From an uncultured Clostridium sp. (GTDB lineage Bacteria; Bacillota; Clostridia; TANB77; CAG-508), in assembly GCA_947565445.1 (NCBI GenBank), contig CANOGC010000010.1, positions 1 through 35,354 on the forward strand: a stretch of DNA of 35,354 nucleotides. The letters run 5' to 3'. A model generated the notes under the pieces. The model had not been told where the DNA came from. It saw nothing but the letters and a program-made list of their open reading frames with translations, and did not search any database. Of the stretch, positions 1 to 6,902 are shown piece by piece (position 1 is the stretch's first letter; every line of letters starts with the position of its first letter). The translations under genes and the position numbers were made by a program.

Positions 1-75
1 AACCAATTATACTAAAACGCCGTGGAGAACGGAATTTTTAATTTTATATTACTACTTCTTCTATCAGCTATTTTA

Positions 76-916
76 CTAAAATACTATAACATCCATTTCA
101 TCTGTATTATTAGCATTTCCATATGGATAAATAACATATAATTTATTATTTGGCCCTAATATATAATTATCAGTATTATCTATTTTATAAATTGAACTTG
201 TTAAGTCCCTTGTATATACATTATATCCTAAACGTTTTAACCTATCTGCCTCTTCATTTGCAATTTTTATTTGACTTGCAATTACACTTTCTACATTTGT
301 TCTAGTTAATCCTTTAATCTCTAATATTTGTTCTAATGTCATTTCCTCATTCGTGCTTAAATTATAATTATATGTCTGAATAATAACCCTTTGTGGATTA
401 TTTCCTTCTTTTAATGTAGAACGAATTACTAATGATAATATATTAGTATTTATATATGCTATATAATCTATATTATAAATTGTATTTTGTGTAGCATTTT
501 TTATAATGTCATTTGCTTTATCTACAAATAATGATTGTATTTTTTTATTAAAGTTTTCTACTGAAGTATTGTTTAATACATTAATAAGTGGTATGTTTAA
601 ATCTATATCATAACGATTATCTGATACTCTCTTAGTCGAAACAGCTGTATATACAATATCCTTTAATGCATCTTTCTTGGTTACCCCTAATGTATTTACA
701 TTTGAATCTTGATAATCTAATTTATTTTGGAATAACTTATCGAAGTTTTCAGCTAATCCGCTTATTTTCTTCTGTCATTAATATTGGTGTATCTATGGTA
801 GTATCCCCACCTTTAAATAAATTTCCTCCAAATTGCATATAAAATGCCATAACTACTGCAACTATACAAACAATAATAATAATTATAAAACTAATTGTTC
901 TTATACTAATCTTCAT
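76..916 (-). CDS. RsiV/PdaC-like membrane protein (DUF4163/DUF3298 type), +1 shift at CGG
   Basis: Membrane-anchored extracytoplasmic protein of 279 residues if the C of an in-frame CGG (758-760) is skipped. The ATG at 914-916 has an AAAGGA upstream. Residues about 1-25 form one hydrophobic anchor (KISIRTISFIIIIIVCIVAV); the rest is an extracellular domain. The pattern of a central strand pair, then YN.NLSTNEEMTLEQIL and a C-terminal helix-strand tail resembles the PdaC/RsiV C-terminal region (DUF4163 plus DUF3298), found in anti-sigma factors and peptidoglycan deacetylases; no deacetylase catalytic domain is present. Read without the shift, the protein stops 4 codons after AAG-CGG at a TGA; with it, ENKG-LAENFDKLF continues to a stop at 76. 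It has its own promoter, divergent from rplM. The family call is by pattern only. Confidence 0.6.
758..760 (-). other. In-frame CGG, +1 shift site in the RsiV-like gene
   Basis: The minus strand reads AAG-CGG-ATT-AGC-TGA. Skipping the C gives AAG-GGA-TTA-GCT-GAA and 223 further codons in one open frame. A single-base sequencing insertion would look the same. Confidence 0.7.
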
Positions 917-948
917 TACTCTTCATCCTTTCTCACTTGTATAATTAA

Positions 949-978
949 ATTATATCATTTAAAATAGTAAAATGTAAA
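949..978 (-). promoter_or_regulatory. Promoter of the RsiV-like gene
   Basis: On the minus strand TTTACA (973-978) and TATAAT (949-954) are separated by 18 bases, a good sigma-A type match about 35 bases upstream of the ATG. Confidence 0.5.
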
Positions 979-996
979 CAAATTCTTGCAGAAATC

Positions 997-1025
997 TTGA
1001 CTTTTTATTTAATTTGTATTAGAAT
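997..1025 (+). promoter_or_regulatory. Promoter of rplM-rpsI
   Basis: TTGACT (997-1002) and TAGAAT (1020-1025) are 17 bases apart, a strong sigma-A type promoter. It leaves a leader of about 100 nt before rplM and is divergent from the promoter of the RsiV-like gene. Confidence 0.7.
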
Positions 1026-1030
1026 AGTTA

Positions 1031-1122
1031 AGCATTATGTGTTAAAAGGCAAAAATAAACTTCTCCCCGGTAGTTTATTTAATGTTTTTTAACAAAATTA
1101 TATATAAAATATGAATGGAGGG
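1031..1122 (+). ncRNA. Candidate L13 ribosomal-protein leader
   Basis: The leader between promoter and rplM holds the string ATTATGTGTTAAAAGGC, followed by a perfect 9-bp stem (AAATAAACT 1053-1061 with AGTTTATTT 1072-1080) and a 10-nt C-rich loop. The layout resembles the Firmicutes L13 leader thought to mediate feedback control of rplM-rpsI. A covariance-model search (Rfam L13_leader) would decide it; I match it from memory only. Confidence 0.5.
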
Positions 1123-1133
1123 TATTTATTACC

Positions 1134-1568
1134 ATGAATAATACAACATACAGTCTAAAAAAAGACGAAATTCAAAGAAAATGGTATATCATTGATGCAG
1201 AAGGAAAACCTTTAGGTAGAGTTGCAACAGAAGCTGCAAAGCTTTTAAGAGGAAAACACAAACCAACTTATACACCTAATATGGATGCTGGTGATCATGT
1301 TATTATCATTAATTGTTCTAAAGTAATTTTAACAGGTCATAAATTAGACCAAAAAGTTTACAGACATCATTCTGGATACATTGGTGGAATGAAAGAAATA
1401 GTTGCAAGAGATTTATTATCTACTAATCCAGAAAAAGCTATGATGCATGCTGTAAAAGGAATGTTGCCACATAATTCTTTAGGAAGACAAATGGTTAAAA
1501 AATTAAGATTATATTCAGGTGATGTTCACGAAAATGAAGCTCAAAAACCAGAAAAATGGGAATTCTAG
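1134..1568 (+). CDS. rplM: 50S ribosomal protein L13
   Basis: Large-subunit ribosomal protein of 144 residues, the usual length. Family hallmarks are [16 protein letters not shown] near the N-terminus, [11 protein letters not shown], the GDHVIIINC strand, [12 protein letters not shown], and a C-terminal [11 protein letters not shown] followed by KLRLYSG. The start is set by GGAGGG at 1117-1122, 11 bases before the ATG. It is the first gene of a two-gene operon with rpsI (24-base gap), the near-universal bacterial arrangement, and is likely under autogenous control through the leader. It contains no CGG codon. Identification is secure. Confidence 0.97.
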   Translation: MNNTTYSLKKDEIQRKWYIIDAEGKPLGRVATEAAKLLRGKHKPTYTPNMDAGDHVIIINCSKVILTGHKLDQKVYRHHSGYIGGMKEIVARDLLSTNPEKAMMHAVKGMLPHNSLGRQMVKKLRLYSGDVHENEAQKPEKWEF

Positions 1569-1592
1569 TAAAAATTTAAGGAGGAAAATCAA

Positions 1593-2000
1593 ATGCCTAA
1601 AGCAAAAAAAGAAAATGTAGTATTCTGCGGTACAGGTAGAAGAAAAAGTTCAATTGCAAGAGTTAGACTAGTAGAAGGTACTGGAGTAATTACAATAAAT
1701 GATAAAAGTATTGATGAATACTTTGGTTTAGAAACATTAAAAGTTATAGTAAAACAACCATTAACTGTTACAAATACATTATCTAAATATGATGTTATTT
1801 GTAAAGTAATCGGTGGTGGATACACAGGTCAAGCAGGAGCAATCCGTCATGGTATTGCAAGAGCATTAAATGAAGCAAATAACGAATTTAGACCATCTTT
1901 AAAATCAAATGGATTTTTAACAAGAGATCCTCGTATGAAAGAAAGAAAGAAATATGGTCTAAAAAAAGCAAGACGTGCTCCACAATTTAGTAAGAGATAA
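1593..2000 (+). CDS. rpsI: 30S ribosomal protein S9
   Basis: Small-subunit ribosomal protein of 135 residues. It shows the S9 pattern: [16 protein letters not shown] at the start, a central [25 protein letters not shown], and the conserved basic tail [20 protein letters not shown], which reaches the tRNA in the P site in known ribosomes. AAGGAGG lies 8 bases before the ATG. Two CGG strings occur here out of frame (TGC-GGT near 1628 and ATC-GGT near 1811) and cause no shift, a useful contrast with the nine in-frame CGG sites of other genes. A bidirectional terminator follows. Confidence 0.97.
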   Translation: MPKAKKENVVFCGTGRRKSSIARVRLVEGTGVITINDKSIDEYFGLETLKVIVKQPLTVTNTLSKYDVICKVIGGGYTGQAGAIRHGIARALNEANNEFRPSLKSNGFLTRDPRMKERKKYGLKKARRAPQFSKR

Positions 2001-2015
2001 AAAATATACAAAAAC

Positions 2016-2049
2016 AAAAATCCGAAGTTTCAAAACTTCGGATTTTTTT
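2016..2049. terminator. Bidirectional terminator between rpsI and lexA
   Basis: TCCGAAGTT (2021-2029) pairs with AACTTCGGA (2034-2042) over a 4-nt loop, flanked by A5 on the left and T7 on the right. It serves the convergent rpsI (+) and lexA (-). Confidence 0.9.
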
Positions 2050-2052
2050 GTT

Positions 2053-2709
2053 TTACATTTTTCTAAATACGCCTGCTACTTTTCCAAGTATTTTGCAGTC
2101 TGGTACAATAATTGGATCCATGGTAGAGTTTTCTGGTTGTAAACGTATATGGTCTTTTTCTTTATAGAAAGTTTTTACTGTTGCTTCATCTTCTATTAGT
2201 GCAACAATAATTTCTCCATTATTTGCATTTTCTTGTCTTTTTACTAATATGTAATCTCCATCTAATATTCCTGCTTCAATCATACTTTCACCACGAACAG
2301 TAAGCATAAAAGATTCACTATTTCCAACAAAATCTATTGGAATTGGGAAAGTATCTGTAATGTTTTCTACTGCTAAGATTGGTGCTCCTGCTGTAATTTT
2401 TCCTATAACTGGCACTTCTACCATTTCTTTTCCAGAATAAAATTCTTTCATTTGTGTTTGATTTGGATTTTCTCCTTGTCCACCTTTTAATAATTTTAAA
2501 GTCCTTCCTTTTTGTGATTCTTTTTTAATGTACCCTTTTTCTTCTAGTTTTGCAAGATATCCATGTACTGTTGCAGTTGATTTTAACCCAACTGCTTTTC
2601 CAATTTCTCTTACTGATGGTGGATAGCAATTTATCGCTATTTGTTTTTCAATGTATTTTAATATGGCTTTTTCTCTTTTTCCTAATTCGTTTGAATCTTT
2701 TTTCTTCAT
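2053..2709 (-). CDS. lexA: LexA SOS repressor/autoprotease
   Basis: Transcriptional repressor of the SOS regulon, 218 residues, which cleaves itself when RecA filaments form on damaged DNA. The N-terminal winged helix covers about residues 8-75, with the recognition region [21 protein letters not shown] linker leads to the S24 peptidase domain: scissile Ala107-Gly108 (in KITAGAP), Ser142 (RGESM) and Lys179 (ATVKTFY). All catalytic residues are present. RBS GGGAGTG precedes the ATG. It is likely transcribed from its own promoter, where a palindrome overlaps the -35 box; it sits downstream of the FtsL-like gene and converges on rpsI. Confidence 0.95.
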   Translation of the reverse strand: MKKKDSNELGKREKAILKYIEKQIAINCYPPSVREIGKAVGLKSTATVHGYLAKLEEKGYIKKESQKGRTLKLLKGGQGENPNQTQMKEFYSGKEMVEVPVIGKITAGAPILAVENITDTFPIPIDFVGNSESFMLTVRGESMIEAGILDGDYILVKRQENANNGEIIVALIEDEATVKTFYKEKDHIRLQPENSTMDPIIVPDCKILGKVAGVFRKM

Positions 2710-2741
2710 TTAAAATCACTCCCTATTTTCTATTTGCCATT

Positions 2742-2770
2742 ATAGTATCACAAAAACAAAAAAAAGTCAA
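2742..2770 (-). promoter_or_regulatory. lexA promoter
   Basis: On the minus strand TTGACT (2765-2770) and TACTAT (2742-2747) are 17 bases apart; an alternative -10, TATAAT, lies 3 bases further on (2739-2744). The -35 box overlaps the palindrome at 2767-2782. Confidence 0.6.
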
Positions 2771-2792
2771 ACAAAAGTTTGAACTTTTTTTG
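2760..2792. terminator. Hairpin: terminator of the FtsL-like gene, possible LexA operator
   Basis: TCAAACAAAAGTTTGA (2767-2782) is a perfect palindrome with a 4-nt centre, flanked by an A-run and a T-run, so it can terminate transcription in both directions. It also resembles the Gram-positive SOS box (CGAAC-N4-GTTCG) with an A/T substitution in each half, and overlaps the lexA -35 box. Both roles are possible; the terminator role is the safer one. Confidence 0.6.
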
Positions 2793-2806
2793 TTCTATAT
2801 ATTTTC

Positions 2807-3337
2807 CTATTTTCCTGTAATAAATTTAACAATTTTTTGCCATAAGCTTACATTATCTTCTTCTATTATTTCTTCTGCTGCTGGTTGTATATAATCTTGT
2901 TTTGGAAGATTTATATAAACTGTTTGTGATTTTTCTAACTTTTGCATTCCTAATAATTCTCTTGCAGATTGTTCTATTGTTTTTAAATTCAGACTACTTT
3001 CTATGCTTACTTCTAATTGTTCGTTTTCTTTTTGAAGTGTTGCTAAATCTGACTTTAAGTTCTTATTTTGTGCAAATTTTTCGTTAATTACGGAGTTTCT
3101 ATAACTAATGGCAAGTAATACTGCAAATCCAATAGCAATATATGCCATTATTTTTACTTCTATTTTTAGTTCTCTTTTTTCTTTTTTCTTTTGTTTTTGC
3201 TTTTTATTTACTTCTTTTTTCGATGTTTCTTTTGTTTTTCTTGCTGTACTTTTCTTTGGATATTTTTTAGTTTGTGGTTTATATTCCGGTTGTATTTTTC
3301 TTGGACTTGTTTCGTATTGGTATCTATTATATGCCAT
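2807..3337 (-). CDS. ftsL: FtsL/DivIC-like septum protein
   Basis: Small bitopic division protein, 176 residues from the ATG at 3337; GGAGG lies 8 bases upstream, so a GTG three codons earlier is not used. A long Lys-rich cytoplasmic tail (about 1-60) leads to one membrane segment (about 62-79, MAYIAIGFAVLLAISY), then a heptad-rich stretch (about 85-125, KSDLATLQKENEQLEVSIESS), a leucine-zipper-like coiled coil typical of FtsL and FtsB/DivIC. Its place just downstream of rsmH is the classical position of ftsL. Partners would be DivIB and DivIC in the divisome. Sequence alone does not separate FtsL from DivIC; I rely on position. Confidence 0.75.
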   Translation of the reverse strand: MAYNRYQYETSPRKIQPEYKPQTKKYPKKSTARKTKETSKKEVNKKQKQKKKEKRELKIEVKIMAYIAIGFAVLLAISYRNSVINEKFAQNKNLKSDLATLQKENEQLEVSIESSLNLKTIEQSARELLGMQKLEKSQTVYINLPKQDYIQPAAEEIIEEDNVSLWQKIVKFITGK

Positions 3338-3382
3338 TAGTTTCACCTCCTTTTTCTTTTGAATTTTTTAATAATTCTTTGG

Positions 3383-3529
3383 TTTTAAGAAATAGTATTA
3401 AATAACCACGAACCGTCGCCATTCCTAGGTGGAACTGTACAAAATGCTTACGCATTTTGACGGTTTCTATTGGTCCCCACACTTATGACTCCGAGATTTT
3501 TCGTGGGTATTTAATACTATTTCTTAAAA
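3383..3529 (-). repeat. 147-bp long-stem element (copy 1)
   Basis: Two 30-bp arms (3383-3412 and 3500-3529) are complementary apart from one G-T pair. Read on the minus strand, GTGGGGACC begins 49 bases from the 5' arm end, followed by an AAAATGC-gtaa-GCATTTT hairpin. Length, design and this 9-mer match the element at 5506-5653, although the arm sequences are unrelated. It may be a structured RNA or a miniature inverted-repeat element. It occupies most of the gap between rsmH and the FtsL-like gene. Confidence 0.65.
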
Positions 3530-3556
3530 GAATTTACTAACATTAATAACCTTTAT

Positions 3557-4485
3557 TCATATTCTTTCGAAAATTCTTAATTTTGCACTAGCTGCCCTAG
3601 AATTTTCTTCTTTTTCTTTAATTGTTGGCTCTATTGGTTTTTTTGTAATAATTTTCCCTAAAGTTTCTGCTCCACATATACATTTTGGAAAATCCTTTGG
3701 ACATGTGCATTTTCCGTTCCCCATCTTGATATGCTATTTTTACTGCTCTATCTTCTAGTGAATGAAATGTTATTACACATAATCTTCCATTTCTATTTAA
3801 ACACTTAATTGCCTCTCTAATAGTACTTTTTAATGGTTTTATTTCATTATTTACTTCAATTCTAATTGCCTGAAATGTCCTTTTTGCAGGATGTCCTGTT
3901 TTATTATTTGAGGGTACTATCTTTTTTATTATTTCTGCTAATTCTAATGTTGTAGTAATTCTTTTCTTTTTTCTTTCTTCACAAATTTTTTTTGCAATCT
4001 GCCTTGAAAAACGTTCTTCTCCATATTCATATATTATATTTGCTAGTTCTTCTTCTTTATAATCATTTACTACATCTTCTGCTGTTAAACTTTGTGTCCT
4101 ATCCATTCTCATATCCAATCGACTATTTTTTATATAACTAAATCCTCTTTTTTCTTCATCAATTTGATAAGATGATACTCCAAGATCTAATAATATTCCA
4201 TCTACTTTATCTATCTCTAATTCATCTAAAATTTTTCTTATCTCATCATGATTTCCATGTATATATGTAACATTATTGTAATCTTGTAGCCTTTGCTTTG
4301 CTGTTTCTAATGCATCATTATCTCTATCTATTCCAATTAATCTACCGTTTAGATGATAATTTTTCTATAATTTTTTTGCTATGTCCTGCTCCACCCATTG
4401 TTCCATCTACATAAATTCCATCTGGTTTAATATTTAGACCAGATATACATTCTTCTAGTAAAACTGGTTTATGGTTAAATTCCAA
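3557..4485 (-). CDS. rsmH: 16S rRNA m4C1402 methyltransferase RsmH, two +1 shifts at CGG
   Basis: S-adenosylmethionine-dependent methyltransferase of C1402 in 16S rRNA; 308 residues once two C bases are skipped, the normal family length. The start is a TTG at 4485 ([11 protein letters not shown]) with GGAG 8 bases upstream. SAM-binding [10 protein letters not shown] and GRLIGIDRD flank the first shift (CGG at 4345-4347, directly before TAG). Then come DLGVSS, GFSY, RLDMRMD, the helical insert, [11 protein letters not shown] and FHSLEDR. The second shift (CGG at 3714-3716) restores [13 protein letters not shown] and the basic C-terminus ending SAKLRIFER. Every conserved block is present in order, so decay is unlikely. 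It normally follows mraZ, here across a 458-base spacer. Confidence 0.9.
3714..3716 (-). other. In-frame CGG, +1 shift site 2 in rsmH
   Basis: GGG-GAA-CGG-AAA leaves the RsmH frame. Skipping the C gives GGG-GAA-GGA-AAA-TGC, i.e. GEGKCTCP, and 51 further family-like residues. Confidence 0.75.
4345..4347 (-). other. In-frame CGG, +1 shift site 1 in rsmH
   Basis: TCT-AAA-CGG-TAG would stop the protein after 47 residues. Skipping the C gives SSKGRLIGID, the conserved strand carrying the SAM-binding acid. Confidence 0.8.
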
Positions 4486-4522
4486 TTACCTTACTCCTTT
4501 TTTAGTTACATTATAATTTACA

Positions 4523-4555
4523 AACAGTTGGTACTTTTGCAAAATACCAACTGTT
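4523..4555 (-). promoter_or_regulatory. 33-bp near-perfect hairpin in the rsmH leader
   Basis: AACAGTTGGTA (4523-4533) pairs with TACCAACTGTT (4545-4555), and the centre TTTTGCAAAA is itself a palindrome. On the minus strand it lies about 40 bases upstream of the rsmH RBS. No T-run follows, so it is not an obvious terminator; it could be an RNA structure or an operator. Confidence 0.5.
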
Positions 4556-4564
4556 GCGTATTGT

Positions 4565-4920
4565 TCTATCTTTTGTTTTTTGTATTTCTTTTGTTTTCTT
4601 AAATTTCTTTTGTTTTTATGTATATAGTATTGGTCCAGAATACTATTTCTTTTCCTATGTATTTTTCTATTACTTTTGTAACTTTATAATATCTTTTGTA
4701 TTTTTAATTTATTTCTTATGTAATTATATAATTTCTTTTGTATTTTTATAATTTATTTCTTATGTAATTATGTATTTTCTTTTGTTTCTTCTATATTTTA
4801 TCTTTTGTATCATCTATATTTTTCTTTTGAATAGCAAATAATTAGTTATCTTTTGTATCTTTTTATGCTTTCGTTTTTATTATTTATCTTTGGCAATTTC
4901 TAAAAATTTCTTTTGTACTT
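4565..4920. repeat. T-rich array of CTTTTGTA-type repeats
   Basis: The spacer between mraZ and rsmH (4486-4943) has no convincing gene. About ten copies of CTTTTGT/CTTTTGTA recur at irregular 20-45 base intervals; two adjacent units of about 43 bases (near 4690-4732 and 4733-4776) are nearly identical. A small hairpin, ATAGTATT/AATACTAT, lies at 4624-4646. On the mRNA strand the array is A-rich with repeated ACAAAAGA. Function unknown; it may be slippage-expanded. Confidence 0.55.
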
Positions 4921-4943
4921 TTATATAAACTTTATTTAAAAAG

Positions 4944-5375
4944 TTATATACCAAGCATTGTCATATTTTCTGCAATTTCATCTGCTGAAATATTTTCGTC
5001 ACTACTATACATTTTCCAATCTTCTTTATTCCAAATTTCTAACCTTGTTCCTACTCCTATAATAACAACTTCTTTATCTAATGAAGCATGTTCCCTTAAG
5101 TTTGCTGGAATTAGGAATCTTCCTTGTTTATCAATTTCACATTCAACTGCTCCTGATAAGAAAAATCTTACGAAATTTCTTGCATTTTTTTGTGCTAGTG
5201 GTAGTGCTTTTAGTTTTTCTTCGAAGTTAGCCCATTCGGTTTGTGAATATGCAAATAAACATCCGTCAAGACCTTTTGTAATAATGAACTTGTCCCCAAT
5301 GTCTTCACGTAATTTTGATGGCATTATAATTCTTCCTTTTGCATCTACATTATGCTCATATTCACCAATAAACAC
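4944..5375 (-). CDS. mraZ: Transcriptional regulator MraZ
   Basis: DNA-binding regulator of the division/cell-wall cluster, 143 residues. Two AbrB-like SpoVT/MraZ repeats are visible: residues about 1-50 ([22 protein letters not shown], continuous in the protein) and 77-120 ([19 protein letters not shown]). Both carry the DxKGR/DxQGR signature. The start is a GTG preceded by GAGGTG. It heads the rsmH and FtsL-like genes as in most bacteria, but here no pbp or mur genes follow them. Three tandem 10-bp boxes upstream suggest autoregulation. Confidence 0.95.
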   Translation of the reverse strand: MFIGEYEHNVDAKGRIIMPSKLREDIGDKFIITKGLDGCLFAYSQTEWANFEEKLKALPLAQKNARNFVRFFLSGAVECEIDKQGRFLIPANLREHASLDKEVVIIGVGTRLEIWNKEDWKMYSSDENISADEIAENMTMLGI

Positions 5376-5398
5376 TTAGGCTCACCTCTCTCCCTTTT

Positions 5399-5428
5399 TA
5401 AACCACTTCAAACCACTTTCCACCACTT
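5399..5428 (-). promoter_or_regulatory. Three tandem MraZ-type boxes
   Basis: On the minus strand three 10-bp units run head to tail: AAGTGGTGGA, AAGTGGTTTG, AAGTGGTTTA. Tandem GTGG repeats with a 10-bp period upstream of mraZ are the known form of MraZ binding sites. They lie between the -10 box and the RBS. Confidence 0.75.
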
Positions 5429-5435
5429 CATCTAA

Positions 5436-5464
5436 ATTTTAATATAATTTTTGGGATTTTGCAA
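5436..5464 (-). promoter_or_regulatory. mraZ promoter
   Basis: TTGCAA (5459-5464) and TAAAAT (5436-5441) on the minus strand are 17 bases apart, just upstream of the MraZ boxes. Confidence 0.5.
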
Positions 5465-5505
5465 TAGTTTTAGGAAAAAAAGTTTAAAAAATTTTTATAT
5501 ATCAA

Positions 5506-5653
5506 AAAAGCAAGTAGTTATATAATTATTTTAGAAATAAAAGAATTGGCTACGTGGGGACCGCTGGATGCTGTTAAGGCTATGCCTGTTACAGCATCAG
5601 TGGGAAAGCCATATTCTGTAATGTATAAAATAATTATATAACTACTTGCTTTT
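5506..5653 (+). repeat. 148-bp long-stem element (copy 2)
   Basis: Perfect 28-bp complementary arms (5506-5533 and 5626-5653) enclose an inner TGGCT/AGCCA stem and a CTGGATGCTGT/ACAGCATCAG hairpin capped by AGGC-tat-GCCT. GTGGGGACC (5554-5562) starts 48 bases from the arm end, as in the element at 3383-3529 when that is read on the minus strand. It lies between mraZ and mazF, opposite to their transcription. Confidence 0.65.
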
Positions 5654-5665
5654 AAAATTTGTTTC

Positions 5666-6017
5666 TTATTCGCCTAGTCCAAAACTAACTCCTAATGCAT
5701 TATTTATTTTATCTATAATTTGATTATCATCTATGTGTCCAATTTTTTCCTTTAATCTACTTTTATCTATTGTTCTTATTTGCTCTGCTAGTACAACCGA
5801 ATCTGCTTTTAGACCGCTATTACCGTGAATCTAATTCTATATGTGTTGGTAATTTATTTTTTCCTGTTTGAGATGTGATCGCTGCTGCAATTACTGTTGG
5901 ACTATATTTATTTCCCATATCATTTTGTATAATAATAACTGGTCTAATTCCTCCTTGTTCTGAACCTACTACTGGACTTAAATCTGCATAAAACATATCT
6001 CCTCTTTTGATTACCAT
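5666..6017 (-). CDS. mazF: MazF/NdoA-type endoribonuclease toxin, +1 shift at CGG
   Basis: Type II toxin that cleaves mRNA at short motifs; 116 residues across the shift, the normal size for Bacillus-type NdoA/MazF. The ATG at 6017 ([22 protein letters not shown]) has GGAG 8 bases upstream, so the earlier GTG is not needed. Present are [25 protein letters not shown] and [12 protein letters not shown]. At TCA-CGG-TAA (5823-5825) the plain frame ends; skipping the C restores [21 protein letters not shown], the conserved C-terminal half with its EQIRTIDK block. No MazE-like antitoxin gene lies next to it. The upstream neighbour is the GerS-like gene. Confidence 0.85.
5823..5825 (-). other. In-frame CGG, +1 shift site in mazF
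   Basis: GAT-TCA-CGG-TAA would stop the toxin at about residue 65. Skipping the C gives GAT-TCA-GGT-AAT-AGC-GGT-CTA and the whole conserved MazF C-terminus. Confidence 0.8.
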
Positions 6018-6113
6018 TTTCTTCACTCCTATTACTACTGTTTTTTATTCTTTTTTACTTGATATATTTTAAACTTGTATTAAGAGTAAAAATTTAAGTA
6101 GTCTATAAAGATA

Positions 6114-6780
6114 TTAAATGTCTTTTTCTAACAGATTTAGTTTAAATGCTAGTATATCTTCCTTACCGACTACTATTTATTTTTATCTCATTATATAATA
6201 TGTAGACTAGCATTTTTTTGTTCACATCTTCTAGCGTTAGTTTTGTTGGTTTTTTAGTTTTTGTATCAATATATAATGTTTGTATAATAGATTTCTCTTG
6301 TATGTTTGTTTGCATTATAATTTGATTTTCTTCTTCTTTAAATGTAGTATTTGGATTATTTTTATAGTTATTTATAAAATCTGATAGCCATAAACTATTT
6401 TCTGCTATATATGGATAATTTTCATATATTTTGTTAAGATTAAATGTTGTATTTTCTATTTTTAAATTATTTCCATCATATGTAGTAATTATTCCTTTTA
6501 CTGATTGTGGCTCTAGTATCTCTAAACGTTCTAAATTTGGTGCTTTATATATTTGTCTCATTTTATATTGATTTTGATTTTTATTGCTACTTATTTCTAC
6601 ACTAATTTGTGCATCATAAGACTCTAAGTTTAAAATATATTCTTTTATATCTTCAGCTGATTTAATAGTAGTATTTCCAAATTCTGTTGTTTTATAATTG
6701 TTTTTTGAAAAAAAATAAATCATTATTCCTATAATAATAAAAATAATAGCTATCATAAATATCACTTTTTTATTTTTCAT
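6114..6780 (-). CDS. LolA/GerS-like membrane-anchored protein, probable +1 shift at CGG
   Basis: Extracytoplasmic protein with one N-terminal membrane anchor (about residues 5-24). The pattern that follows, with KEYILNLESYDAQISVEI, YKMRQIYKAPNLERLEIL, GIITTYDGNNLKIEN and a Lys-rich C-terminal strand (KKPTKLTLEDVNKK), resembles the LolA/outer-membrane-lipoprotein-sorting fold that Clostridia use in proteins such as GerS. No lipobox Cys is seen. The plain frame ends NSSR at CGG-TAA (6166-6168), giving 205 residues with a stop at 6163. Skipping the C adds GKEDILAFKLNLLEKDI and a stop at 6114 (221 residues). The family is not conserved enough there to prove the extension. Function uncertain. Confidence 0.55.
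6166..6168 (-). other. In-frame CGG, probable +1 shift site in the GerS-like gene
   Basis: AGT-AGT-CGG-TAA closes the plain frame. Skipping the C leaves an open frame of 18 more codons. Weakest of the nine sites because no conserved motif lies beyond it. Confidence 0.5.
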
Positions 6781-6842
6781 AATGTACCTCCTTTGCTATT
6801 TAATTATATTTATTGATGATTAAGTATATGAATTGTTTTATA

Positions 6843-6888
6843 TAGATTAAAAAAACAAAATTGAGGTAAAAAGCTTTCTACCTCAATT
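6843..6888 (-). terminator. Terminator after murG
   Basis: AATTGAGGTA (6859-6868) pairs with TACCTCAATT (6879-6888). On the minus strand the stem is followed by TTTTGTTTTTTT, 15 bases beyond the murG stop. Confidence 0.85.
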
Positions 6889-6902
6889 ATCTACTTTCAA
6901 AA

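Noticed and set aside
3710..3720. Homopolymer length error (GGGG) as cause of the second rsmH break
   Set aside because: Removing one G also reopens the frame, but removing the C of CGG does so equally well, gives the better EGKCTCP match, and fits the other eight sites, most of which have no homopolymer nearby.
3557..4485. rsmH, murG, mazF, ftsW, PBP and glucosaminidase as pseudogenes
   Set aside because: All conserved motifs remain on both sides of each break, the breaks are all of one kind (an extra C in CGG), and no other lesions are present. Decay would give mixed lesions, and several of these genes are normally essential.
4565..4920. CRISPR or coding gene in the T-rich spacer
   Set aside because: Repeat spacing is irregular and the spacers are low-complexity; the open frame on the plus strand is a Phe/Tyr-rich low-complexity product without an RBS.
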